DNA of 64,000 nucleotides, from contig JASMDC010000002.1 in assembly GCA_030753015.1 (NCBI GenBank), positions 1-64,000 on the forward strand, in the 5' to 3' direction. This document shows, piece after piece, positions 40,501 to 43,089 of the stretch. The translations under genes and the position numbers were made by a program. This stretch comes from Candidatus Undinarchaeales archaeon. GTDB lineage: Archaea > SpSt-1190 > JASMDC01. The notes below the pieces were generated by a model. It was not told the origin of the DNA, searched no databases, and was given only the letters and a program-made list of their open reading frames with translations. The stretch's first letter is position 1. Each line of letters starts with the position of its first letter.

Positions 40501-41628
40501 GATGTTCGCGTCGTCCAATGATTTTGAGGTAAGAGCGGTCCCAGTGGGCATACCATTCGAATCGGCATTCCAGATCGAAACGTTCAAGGGAGACTCGCAA
40601 TGCGTGTCATAATGGGTGACCGTGAGACGCACTTTCGTGAGGTTGCCCGTGCGGCCCGGTTTGAAAGCTTGGGCGTACTTGCTGTTCGTGTAGATGTCAA
40701 TACCACCAGCCCCTGCGGGGGGTGTCGTGGACGTGGCGAGGGGATCCTTCTCGGTCACGTCCAGACGAGAGACCTCCCAAGCGCTCGAGGTATCGACGTC
40801 CCCCGGGAGGACCGGGAGACCGGCAGCGATGAATGTACCGCTGGGTTTGCCAGCGGTCACGCTCTGGATCTCGAAAGCGAGGTTGCCGACAGGTGTACCT
40901 GTCTTCTTCACATGGAAGCTCATGCGGGACAGGTCGGCCGTCTCGTCCATGCGGAATATCTGTGAGAACCAGTTGTCCCCGTGCACTGCGACGGTAGTAT
41001 CGGCTGTGGTCTGGCTTGCAGCAACGATGTTCTCACGCGTCTTCTCAAGGTATACCTTGATCGCCATGTCATCGTCGGCTGCAGCACCCCAGTTCCATGA
41101 GGTCCCCAAACCCCTGGTGACCATGTTACCACCACTGTAGGGATCCGTCTCGTCCTGGTAACAGATCATATACTCGGTGCTGATATCGCCCCGGGAGCTG
41201 CGGTAGATGACGATGGCGTACTTAACGTCCTCGCTGACCTCGGCCAGGTCGGAGGAGAAATCGACCTCGACCCATGCCTCAGATCCGGAACATGTATAGT
41301 CGAGGGTGATGGCCGGGAAGTCCGAGTATGTCACGGTCGCCGTGGAAAGGATAGTCTCCGTTGGATAATTGGTCTCCGCGTCCACGCTCCGTATCTGTAC
41401 CGTGAGGTCCTGCCATGAGCCAAGTCCGCTGTTCCTTGCCCCCTTCAAGTAGATCTTGGTGACGTTACCCGTGATGGTCGGTGTGAATAGCATAGATCGA
41501 TCGTTCCTCTTGTCCACACCAATGGCGGCATCGGCCGATGTCTGCTGGACGTCGAGCTGTTCGGCGCTAACAAGGCAGAACACGAGCCCAAGGACGAGGA
41601 GAGCGCTGAGGACTAGTCGGTCCGTCAT
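16585..41628 (-). CDS. Giant secreted, membrane-anchored repeat protein
   Basis: One uninterrupted frame of 8347 codons. Residues 1-22 are a signal peptide (VLGLVFCLVSA). About 25-530 hold beta-sandwich-like domains (GNVTKIYLKG, ADLSRMSFHVKK, GNLTKVRLTV). From about 535 to 7180 the chain is an array of paired modules, each pair about 160-176 residues. One module begins GDVP/GEVP; the other has the form G-x2-HxDL. Many modules carry a Cys pair. At about 7620-7880 and again 8095-8185 lie Cys-rich CGDGTC / TCCTDCGC repeats. Between these Cys arrays lie a Gly-Thr repeat linker (about 7900-7930) and a folded region. A single membrane helix lies at about 8194-8217, then a charged cytoplasmic tail with a predicted coiled coil (FREEIKELGHLKEKEAALI). 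It is probably an adhesin or cell-surface fibre, by analogy with giant repeat proteins. The ATG follows GGAGGG and lies two bases after the vapC-like gene. Confidence 0.9.
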   Translation of the reverse strand: MTDRLVLSALLVLGLVFCLVSAEQLDVQQTSADAAIGVDKRNDRSMLFTPTITGNVTKIYLKGARNSGLGSWQDLTVQIRSVDAETNYPTETILSTATVTYSDFPAITLDYTCSGSEAWVEVDFSSDLAEVSEDVKYAIVIYRSSRGDISTEYMICYQDETDPYSGGNMVTRGLGTSWNWGAAADDDMAIKVYLEKTRENIVAASQTTADTTVAVHGDNWFSQIFRMDETADLSRMSFHVKKTGTPVGNLAFEIQSVTAGKPSGTFIAAGLPVLPGDVDTSSAWEVSRLDVTEKDPLATSTTPPAGAGGIDIYTNSKYAQAFKPGRTGNLTKVRLTVTHYDTHCESPLNVSIWNADSNGMPTGTALTSKSLDDANIGDYSASAFTEVDFEFDTPTVVRAGHLYAIVLEADSCDSSHEYRWHSACGFSDTTCYTRGDKSRDTGSGWGQDSFTDKQNPHFIVYIGNNLTQLSTGVDYALMAYSPVSADADNSYLISKADSNAYSDGTYVGSTDGGSAWTADSAKDMTFRIYRQFLLVPQDDTIQGELPTTLEGSTSSNDAVCIFSSAADTPCNSTATSKCHSDAIGYVTEPAENGSGNDYSVTIDESSNGIYHIYYCDGGTEALHIIETHTSKEANTVTVNVAAVKGEAHSELETAGVVDVFDDLAATAQVDTATQSITSSGGDDYTAYFRSNATDGKYYLRTTSTVSTKVYVGYVFFSSGNGTTTTVDLDILTYGQVPTAITTSGSVWMDDEADETDDTLYRGAITNTGSGYKYRFYHDGTTPMYLKADTDATHTSPVLEEQKTVSSDTEWNVAVLTGNVPTSLVGDTIEVHTGTGDACGASVVNSATVVSGGSYGTYSVYLLPDASARYLYACESSTKVYYGSATIDDAGESVSFSIQGIHGDIHNDLATTSNYIAACSDLGGSALNTVNTNAQTYDGGSTYVYFQSTGTPDLVITSSSGSCAQANVVAAILDVTLDTSDYVNELQPNVKYTGDLTGTFGAGTVLVTATTNSGTGCSMTPWIAKGTVDTNVNEDTDDYRVYVQSGTSVYISFCKSSGPNAKLLMTTKSPSAGGDVNLEVGEVSGDLHADLDSASLYMLVCDDVGGNLISSFTRTAADYDDTLAQYFETTATSTPDFLISTSSSSCAATNIRSVKRNAAVEGDLTHTFTVATKVYGDVPSALASGKLLAFTSTGKGCTDTTDLAARNTTVSSVTVDNDVSVHLTASSTYYLVWCTSGDAKVLEYQITPSSDTSVDAASFGGDAHADLATGSYHGVACTDIGGTALSSEDVTGTQYDSSTKVYYADTGGTPDLIISTSAGSCAAANLVAASLDVSAPASFVSTFNPDTKVYGEVPAALASKTVKVYASNLDCSSAATVARGTLPADPVGGSNDAAVYMQSGGTTYYVNYCDGTTTLLERTEQHGSSGAYTLHVGRITGNLHDSLTSGDYIVVCSDIDGSALNSESVTVGTYDISGAQYYEATGTPDFFISSGSATDCTEANMVTSVHDVTIDTSDYLNGFHPDIKVSGDVPSTLGSGYIKAFTGEPYACGSSGYWGKGAIAASVAGSGDYDLFLESGRSYYFTVCTSSNSYSLRRQKDLSSVADVDFDVGIFSATLHSDIANSTYHITMCDNVAGSALSSKDVDGGAINTSPVYYDATPTIAGTPDLVVGRSAASCAATNVVAAAIDNNIDTSDYANSVTIQAKFSGEVPASMGGKTIQVFNSTQNCGATNDLVTYNTLHSNPTGISNDMMVYLQNGTGNNYHVAFCDSTTKLYNRAADDPSGNSTFSIAEFTGTAHAELANASYHVVACNGIGGSALSTRDVTGTQYNAGTRVYFESIATPEVIISTSALSCAATNLKAAKLDVTVPATLSASFSPGMKLYGEVPGSLASKTIKVFTSDLGCSGTALVAQHTLHASPLGITNDTVLYVEQGGTTYHVAFCDGSTNLLRRTRSEGSAGYSALHVAKVTGSLHADLAGAAYKVVACSDVGGSLLSSESVSTSTFNGGGALYFESTSGTPDVVITSSTDCTASVLVAASLDTTPSSSDYAVTFSPTAKMHGEVPASLAEKTVRVFTSDAGCLSDATKARQTLPSSVTGSDDLAVYVVQGPTYYMTLCDGSTKRLVRTKAVSSTDVTFSVGGVNTSATGKVHTDLEDSSHYIVACDAISGNLLSSESVTGAAFDSGYQYYEVSADDSSVVLAVSSSASSCATTGLSAARTESDMDRGEEVTFDPEAKGSGDIPNDNPTVRVFLTDPGTGACDASGQLYASSDTSTDSSQTNADYSIYGQNGITYYVVFCDGTSRALETSTSSIGTADIDVGRLQGEVHADLRSGDDAISVHSANDCASMVSSETINPTAGTPDYRIWFEDTTGGTYYVRTVVDSTYTQCGHAFTLTSQAKVQNTEGKVSGTVPSGVLRAGLDYDSNGDDAWTTSFSSSAYRLYGDSADTSVLVHAYEDTGGSTEVLERTRNINSGDKTFDVAKVTAGEALHDDLDDADDHLVVCTLPGGSVLASEDITGTSYEGGNTLYFDATSQTTVYFGSSSASLDCTGSTLLTATKQTSVSAGGHYRYIPKYKLTGDVPTGVDRALLFSAIGKGCSDVDGDMAGYDGTLVEGQSDNDYDLYVNKTDGSTFRLVFCNGGTRRLQSVAQSSISAAVDVDVARVASGGASKVHDDLNSQFIVACTAPDGVVLTSESVTGTSYEGGSTYQYFEVTQSTAYFVVSGSASSCSATGLSAGIKLSVAGGSDYTFAPEAKGAGDIPEGNPSVRMFVDDPGTGACGGSQIYVSSDSTTDSSQINADYAVYGQNGATYYVVFCNGTTKALETSTTSIGTADIDVGRLHGEVHADLRTGSNDVIEVHNTIGCASAVSSETVNPTSAAPDYYIWFEDTGSPFYVRTSVDSGQYVQCGHAFTLTAQASTQDLETLAAGTMPSGVLRVGLDYDSNGDDTWTTTFQSSAFKLFGDNADSAVLVHAYEDTGGSTEVLERTRDLTAGDRTFDVARITTPQNIHDDLDDTSDYVVACSAPGGSALVSESINGATFEGGSGNGDVLYVDVTGISDMYLAITSSSLSCTGTNIITATKQSSLSGGSGYAYTPLYKVTGDVPSGPTYAKLFAAASKGCTDVDADLRGYDGSMTTAQTANDYDLYVNKTDSSTFYAVFCDGSNNRLFEASGRTVSGATTIHLGKVAGETHTDLEDSGTADNVEVFSDSSCTSEVSRHDIQPAASGGDDYTVYFETTVSTFYLKATKDAGANAQCGLGFTLTSQAAAVQLNTKASGTVPSTVTSVGIDYGKTGSDDLVSKGSLSGSYALYGDSVQTSLDVHVYDSGGEVLESPKSLAIDFVLDVAKVKSSGPIHGDLADGNHYALACKSPGSTKLNSKVVSGLNFNDGDTDLYFEKDGSQVFFTISTASDGCQVTAINSTTPQSSVTGGTTYYYTPSRRFSGKIPLGPTHVRLFSTSGQSCTTGGLNFRGYDGGVSHGTSSDYTLYTNETTSETFYVLFCDWSNTLLLESAGKSVPDDLALSLARVGGTVHSDLTSKNIVACSAIGDSGTRISSASVSGTQFNGGTYQYYEPSGSSVYFAVSSSSSSCASSDLSAAVSTTVAAGDTDTFTATDKATGDITANNPTVRMFIGNPDTSACQSSGQSYVSSDTSTDSSQSNADYAVYGHDGQSYYMVFCEGSTVLYESALITDVATADIDIARVHTSGVNKVHADIKGSTSVVICSAVGDSGASISTTELAASSYDNGGTSYMYFEVPGSGDVYFALSTSGTSCASSNLRAGIKRSVTPGATVTFDPTGKLKGDIPSDDPSVRVFTEDPGSSACLASGQDYIAADTSTDYTQSDADYAVYGQDGDTYYIVYCDGTSKGVQTSVSTLAQAGTDLDVGKVSGNAHSSLETPGDGNDRVDVYSDSTCTTKVSSETVQPNDGNNPDYSVLFMDTTGGTYYIKTTVVASGKTYDACGTPFTLTSQTKTDHHLTARVSGTVPIDVPHIGLDYDDNGDETYTTTLQDQVYMLFGDAADTQVRVHAYEDINGTTEVLERIKSLAGGTVGFDVAKVRALEAAIHDDLDDSGDHVVVCTAPGGSTLVSEDITGTAFEGVSGDILYFDATSLSEAYLTISSGALDCSATNLATATRLASPTGGSGYQFTPLYKVTGDIPAGISYVKLFSSVSQACTAASTTLRGYDGALLTGQSANDYDLYVNKTEGTTLYAVFCDASNVRLFEASSRTVSGNLALHIGKISGEAHSDLENAGTADNVEVFTGATCTSEVSRHDTQPTENGSGVDYTVWFESTGASPFYVKVTKDTGANVQCGHSVSLTSQAATVPLHGKVAGSVQTDVLKMGLDHDRDGTDEVRTSSTLSGAYAIYGDGSDSQVDVHAYLTGDVEALERLNDLTSAVTFNIARLTAETHTHLDDDGSILVYATSTCTEARSASTDASDSGGADVTVYFDSTGASTFYLKAATSTNSTCGNAISPDGNREATADLTGAITGTVHTDITVVSVDLDEGGGAEGSTSVVSGGYALYTNGSDTSLTVSFNTTGGTVLSRTGKNLSGAAGKNLDVDAGRLTGDVHTDLRTGGNDVVEVYDDSTCASKVSSATVNPTAATPDYTIYFEDTGSNFYIKTSVDSTYVQCGHLFTLTSQAKVVDLTARVAGTVPGAINRIGLDQSRNGNDEAWTTTFSSGGYKLFGDAADASVDVHAYEDTSGATEVLERTRALTALDVAFDIVSIAAGGALHDDLDDASDHVVACSLPGGAALTSEDITGTAYEGGDTLYVDTTDVTDIYLTVTGSSYSCASSDLVTVTKQSSVTAGGTYGYRPLYKVTGDIPSSIDGTRLFTANGKACSDVDGTFAGYDSVIDSGQSANDYDLYVNATNSATFYVVYCTGSTRILESTSRSSISGNVAISVARISSGGSDKVSNDLNSANVLVCTAPGGTRISSEAVTGSSFDGGSTYQYFETSDGTVYAVLSGTTTSCASSDLQAGTKLTSITGGGSYTFSPSVFQSGDIPNDNPTVRLFIDDPGSGACGGSQAYVASDTSTDSGQSGLDYKVYGQDGETYYMVFCNGTDRVLEVSTSSLAAADIDVGRLQGEVHADLRTGSNDVIEVHDASSCGSAVSTETVNPAAGTPDYLVWFKDTGGPFYIRSSVDSTYVQCGHQFTLSAQAKVQDLETRIAGTVHADVLRMGLDYTTDGDDTWTTTFSSGAYKLFGDAADASVQVHAFTDTSGSTEVLERGKALTTDVTLNVGRLTGDTHGDLETGGNDIIEVHDASTCASGVSSATVNPSDAASPDYTIFFEDADGTLYIKTSVDGTYTQCGHAFTTTSRAKVQALTARVEGSVHSDVLRMGLDYAADADDTWTTSFSSGAYKLFGDATDTSVQIHAFTDTSGSTEVLERGKSLASDVTFNVGRLTGDTHGDLETGANDVIEVHDASTCTSAVSSATVNPSDGASPDYTIFFEDADGTLYIKTSVDGTYTQCGHAFTTTSRTKAQPLTAKVAGTVHADVLRIGLDYSTDGDDSWTTTFSSGAYRLFGDVADTSVLVHAYSDTSGSTEVLERGKSLASDVTFNVGRLTGDAHSDLETGGNDVVEVHDTSTCVSTVSSATVNPSDAASPDYTIFFEDAGGTLYVKTSMDGTYVQCGHAFTTTSRAGLQPLTAEISGTVPSDIKRIGLDYATDGDDVWTTTFSSSAYKLFGDATDTSVLAHAYEDTGGATEVLERSKSLAGVDVVFDISLVRALEDAIHADLDDTAHHIVACSVPGGSALVSEDITGQAFEGVTIGDRLYIDMSGISQLYLGVSTAALDCTATKLNTTTLLTGLQAGNSYQYTPLHKVTGDIPAGVSYVKLFATAGQACTAAGTTLRGYDGLPDASPSANDYDLYVNRTEGQDVYVVFCDGSDARLFESTAKSGITGDLAVHLGKVSGETHSDLEDTGTADNVEVFTENSCTTEVSRHDVQPTASAGTDYTVWFESPGPSAFDLKSTKDAVVTQCGPGFTLSSQAATVELDGKASGTVHSDITRVGLDYAKDGTDNLWTTSTLSGSYAVYGDANYSPLYVHAYITGNVEVLEREKSITSDAVMNIARIASGGSGSVHDDLDSAKVIVCTAPDGSVLSTRDVAGSQYDAGSAHQYFEVTQATAFALVSSSTTSCTSADLRAGIKLTSLAGGQGLTFSPAVKGSGDLPADEPTVRVFLDDPGTGACGSGQAYLSSDTDTDPSQSDADYDVYGQNGVTYYLVFCNGTDRVLERSTSSLGSADIDVGRLQGEVHADLRNGGNDLIEVHTATACASAASTETVNPSLSTGPDYIIWFEDSGSTLYVKTSVDSATYVQCGHAFTTTAQAKVQDLETRVAGTVHADVKRMGLDYDSDGDDTWTTTLPSSLYRLYGDKIDVSVLTHAYEDTSGSTEVLKRTKALNAGDVVLDISRITGAVHTDLGGSQDKVRVYADGDCTQELSSDTSSYHYSSGTYRTFFEHTTTSGYYYLDARDADTGNVTRGLRVAASSIPASNVDLNVRLSGVVPDAVRTVAVDLANDGVTASGGDPWAVLVKGAYRLYGPADTTSQVRMWAESSPQSTAPLLQRARNLSADAILNVTTITGAVHGELTNSTDVVKVHASSAYDSELTNGTGSYHVSSSAYTVYLEDVHASGHYYLDVLDANSNNRTRGIRVAVDGTNDGAEATGVDLDVRLAGVVPAAFPSVALDLAKDGFTQTSGDPWTPDAKSSYVIFFGGDTDAYVLLYTTATPPGGTPPQLARSITKDTTFNVTTLTGTLHTDLVSSASDETLAVYGGDDYMNRLSAGKDTVQMAGSAYTVYFDDVHTTGNYYYLQVNDSKGNVTRGSRFVPDGALDGLEKSGLAITARLFGVVPPDVKTVSVDLAGDGTGPGDAYVNITDTTAPMTYAVYLPGTAWSVVHAHTGGHTSAPVLNRTRALPANSNVELNVTRVTGKMHADLIHANDTITAWGDANYTVEYTNGTTSYVPVNGTTPTYSTYLEDVLASGYYYLQVYEGTTKDATKGLRVVPDGVVDGIEKEDFDITVRIKGTVPDDVTLIETNTSSSSGDPYVANVSRSYHAYIPASQDNSTIFFINSSKLKEGKALAIIHNTTKVLDRDQSVSLALIHGEAHPLLETGNTKAFLSLKADCSERLSTSKETTISDRTTRSDVELFYEFETTPVYVCINAPVTGGTLSIIRRANITEGEIMWQNFDVFVNGTVLDEIVNGTVLAGLDLADSWDKDTADASSWETKVNLIGTTFRTFLDGNDTEHRVKVLRADGRPRILLRSGAAQNIEVVENTTSFTSTRLATDEPTLNWTKRFHLFNHGSANVSMNLTYAPDQTSKDAAAVSQGSRTTTTLHYNYTTPTPRIDSTTRTVKIKADRSGEIWEQYHDLVFLNSQEFTTKYLTGIIMQVWNDHRTSYVTDVWERNTTATSGETSIKENTVYALRMVPHEYKDEYAYIEWKAPTIREYPSMRYHVKGDAPYPGSVGMGGSSSGSTSTGGATPSGSTTTSSGGGTVGGYTMDATFDITCNGGSVLSLPSGTSATLTCNFTELEGSVEALDVDVSVSGTGVRPDPLSFSLPALSHWIYKDEAQTLKDHVEYSRLKDITLATDSVCATTDVQIQVRGVFEREDEKSFVNDTTVTVRLLRDEDTCPICGDDLCEGGEDSTTCPGDCPLDLSSCGDGTCTGDENFINCPSDCTVCGDGQCTGAETSATCCTDCACPAGTSCDPSQLLCLSDTVCGDGTCEDGEDLAGCAADCSVCGDAQCTGDETTATCCTDCGCPDGFACDLICLPVSICGDGTCDIDETTASCAADCAVCGDGECSGDEDQASCCADCGCPGEGVCNPVLAICQTTTCGDGTCEAGEILTCPTDCTTCGDGTCSPGETCCTDCGCFGDEECDTITQQCIIVEEEISRSFDYDEEYEEDVGTGTGTGDVSGTGTGTGDVSGTGTGTGTESPTATRRKEERKRTVAGIATLVTRSKMATSGTSGGKTISSIVAAKQVQSMVDRSIEASREVKVKRDLNVKKTNEGFRSTVGIKLRNDGNETKKGVRIVETIDKSIAGDVSQLVFDPPPDFILKDDPILGWYVDLEPGEEVVIEYKVAKDLSKVNASVFSQPVILVEETDCGDGVCGSGEDLLTCPADCTCGNNQCDAGEDSSTCCSDCSCGDGLLCTADVCVAEGVCGDGICGEGEDQSSCCTDCGCPFDSLCSDGACRTVETASGLGSPLLVGALMILMVVTIGMSALSMRGRRAVIEEGVTVAVARPELVTKPVEPVEERPPTFNELAERAAASALTFREEIKELGHLKEKEAALIAEVVGVEPTPVPVPRTSLPILERLEEDKLAAILEVLDRIEEIEGKNEKGKTEAEKDNGKP
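17075..17340 (-). repeat. Membrane-proximal Cys-rich repeats of the giant protein
   Basis: This block encodes about three copies of a CGDGxC-x4-GED-x4-CxxDC module just outside the membrane helix. The regular cysteines suggest small disulfide knots forming a stiff stalk. Confidence 0.7.
17838..17935 (-). repeat. 30-base tandem repeat encoding a Gly-Thr linker
   Basis: Nearly identical 30-base units (containing GTTCCGGACACATCGCCC) encode the ten-residue unit GTGTGTGDVS, ending in GTGTGTGTES. A flexible linker follows an acidic stretch (FDYDEEYEEDV). Such repeats are prone to copy-number change. Confidence 0.8.
17985..18765 (-). repeat. Main Cys-rich repeat array of the giant protein
   Basis: About nine modules with the pattern CGDGxCxxxE, CxxDC, several with the extra block ATCCTDCGCP. 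The cysteine spacing is regular, suggesting disulfide-locked units. Similar arrays occur in large surface proteins of some DPANN and bacterial genomes; the function is unknown. Confidence 0.8.
24490..26240 (-). repeat. Near-identical 483-bp tandem repeats inside the giant gene
   Basis: Matching landmarks recur exactly 483 bases apart, for example the CATCGG preceding a conserved CTCGAG block at 25461 and 25944, and the GTCGAG block near 24656, 25139 and 25622. Each unit encodes 161 residues (from RLTGDTHGDLE to the next copy), one pair of modules. Roughly 3.5 copies are visible, more alike than the other modules, which marks recent in-frame duplication. Confidence 0.85.
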
Positions 41629-41630
41629 GG

Positions 41631-42224
41631 TTATCCCTCCCTTCCGACGCGGGCCAGAAGCTCGGACTTACGGTCGAAGAACTCGGCGATGAACATATCC
41701 CTTGGGAAGGTCCAGTCCCAGTCCAGTGGATTCTGCGCGGGGATGATCCCCAGCACATTGAACCGCTCGGGCTCGGTAGTCCAGATCACGTCGATATTGT
41801 TCTCGCGGGCTGTCACGGCAAGGATGCAGTCCTGGATGGCCGATCCGATCAGTCCCTTCTCCTTGGCGATGTAGAGCGCCTTCATAATCGTCATCTGCGA
41901 GGGGGCGACGAGGGTGAGGGTCTGGCTCTTCCATAGGGCCTCGATCCGCTCGTACACCGCGTCCGTGGGGGCAGCGACCTCCATGAGTCGGGGATCGGTG
42001 AGCGCGGCGTAGAACTCGGCGAGGCTCTGGGTGGACACGTAGCCATTGATAAGACCTTGGAGCACGGAGATGGTGATGGCCAGGCTCTTGTTGTAGTGGG
42101 GCGTGTCGGCCATCTCTGAGTACACCCAGATGCCCGTATCGATGAGCACCTTCTTGTCGGCGAACTCGCACTTGTTCACGGACACGCCGTTCACGCGGAT
42201 GCTACTCGGGTCCGTACAGATCAC
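41631..42224 (-). CDS. PIN-domain protein, VapC-like
   Basis: A protein of up to 197 residues with the PIN nuclease fold. The acidic residues expected at the metal site are visible: Asp in VLIDTGIWVY, Glu in SLAEFYAAL, and Asp in GSAIQDCILAVTA. The fourth acidic position is less clear (VIWTTEPERF). PIN proteins paired with AbrB-type partners are usually toxin RNases of VapBC modules. The upstream partner overlaps this gene by 23 bases. The start is uncertain: a GTG at 42224 with AGGTG upstream is used, but GTG codons at 42191 and 42176 would remove a non-conserved N-terminus. The giant surface gene starts two bases downstream. Confidence 0.8.
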   Translation of the reverse strand: MICTDPSSIRVNGVSVNKCEFADKKVLIDTGIWVYSEMADTPHYNKSLAITISVLQGLINGYVSTQSLAEFYAALTDPRLMEVAAPTDAVYERIEALWKSQTLTLVAPSQMTIMKALYIAKEKGLIGSAIQDCILAVTARENNIDVIWTTEPERFNVLGIIPAQNPLDWDWTFPRDMFIAEFFDRKSELLARVGREG

Positions 42225-42441
42225 CTCGCTTGAACCCCTCTTTCGGTCTTGACGAGAGGGGTGCCTTCAGCACACCCTCGATGTAGGACCGTTCAGGGGT
42301 TGTGTCCCGTACGACGACCGCAGTGAAGGAGGCCTCGCCGGTCACGGTCACCTCTATCTTCATCCCGTCGCGCAATCCGAGCTTTTCCCTGATGTTGCGT
42401 GGGATGTAGAGTTTGCTGTGATGGAAAGTTGCAATAGCCAT
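42202..42441 (-). CDS. AbrB-fold antitoxin/regulator, VapB-like
   Basis: A 79-residue protein. Its N-terminal half is a swapped-hairpin AbrB/SpoVT DNA-binding domain (SKLYIPRNIREKLGLRDGMKIEVTV), and its C-terminal tail (SYIEGVLKAPLSSR) would bind and neutralise the PIN partner. The ATG at 42441 is chosen because the AbrB domain begins there and a TATA-like box lies near 42475-42483; the frame extends 17 codons further into the operator. Antitoxins of this type usually repress their own promoter. Confidence 0.82.
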   Translation of the reverse strand: MAIATFHHSKLYIPRNIREKLGLRDGMKIEVTVTGEASFTAVVVRDTTPERSYIEGVLKAPLSSRPKEGFKRGDLYGPE

Positions 42442-42470
42442 CAATCTGCCCCAATAACTATAGTACGTTT

Positions 42471-42506
42471 TGGGTATTAATACTTTACCCAATCGAAAAT
42501 TGGGTA
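42471..42506. promoter_or_regulatory. Operator candidate: three TGGGTA half-sites
   Basis: TGGGTA occurs at 42471-42476, inverted at 42486-42491 (TACCCA), and again at 42501-42506, with exactly 15 bases between successive starts. The second and third copies form a perfect ACCCAAT / ATTGGGT inverted repeat. The array overlaps the TATTAATA box of the vapB-like gene. It is therefore a good candidate for autoregulation by the AbrB protein, and the same region precedes the plus-strand genes. Confidence 0.6.
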
Positions 42507-42632
42507 ATTTTTAAAGGAAAAACAAAAATGTCACTTGAAAACAACAGACATCGGTCGAATCTCCATCAAATACCACGGATTACCGCAGTACCCACAAATC
42601 AGGATTCATACACACCCGGCCGCTGGCGTAGG

Positions 42633-42640
42633 TTTTAAAT
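42633..42640 (+). promoter_or_regulatory. TATA box of the 42664 operon
   Basis: TTTTAAAT lies about 28 bases before the GTG at 42664, fitting a leaderless transcript for the helical protein and the overlapping radical SAM gene. Confidence 0.5.
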
Positions 42641-42663
42641 GCGTTCACGGCCCCCTATCCAAC

Positions 42664-43089
42664 GTGGTGAAGAGTAGGCTCCGGGCCAGGAACCTCGTCA
42701 AACGTATCAACGTTGGCCACAAGGTGGAGGCGGAGAAGCGCTCGTACCTACCAACCCTCCGCGAGGTCCTCCGGACCCTCCTCGAGGTGAAACGCAAGAT
42801 CCGCGCCACGACCGTGAGGACCATGAACGAGAAGCGCTTGGTGGACCTCATCACCCTTCTTCAGAACCAGGCCGAGAGGCTTGTCCACTTCAAGCACGAT
42901 CCCGATTGTGGCGACGACGTGAACAAAGCGCTCGACCATATCCATACCTGTGTGCGGGACATAACCCTCAAGGACACCTTCCGCGCCGCACGAGAGGTGG
43001 ACCTTGCGATCAAGACTATCGCGGACGCCATCGCCATGCTGGAAATAGCGGAATGGAAGCTCGAATCAACCGCCAACGAGGAACTGTAG
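42664..43089 (+). CDS. Hypothetical helical protein
   Basis: A 141-residue protein, very rich in Lys, Arg, Leu and Ala, predicted all-helical with coiled-coil character (YLPTLREVLRTLLEVKRKIR, EKRLVDLITLLQNQAERL). The GTG at 42664 is chosen because a TATA box (TTTTAAAT, 42633-42640) lies about 28 bases upstream; an ATG at 42535 would include a poor N-terminus that runs over that box. Two Cys and two His in the middle (FKHDPDCGDD, HIHTC) could bind metal, which is speculative. It overlaps the radical SAM gene by 37 bases. Family not recognised. Confidence 0.6.
   Translation: MVKSRLRARNLVKRINVGHKVEAEKRSYLPTLREVLRTLLEVKRKIRATTVRTMNEKRLVDLITLLQNQAERLVHFKHDPDCGDDVNKALDHIHTCVRDITLKDTFRAAREVDLAIKTIADAIAMLEIAEWKLESTANEEL

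Noticed and set aside
42481..42510. Intrinsic terminator at the ACCCAAT/ATTGGGT palindrome
   Set aside because: A third half-site at the same spacing and the overlap with the vapB-like promoter fit an operator better.
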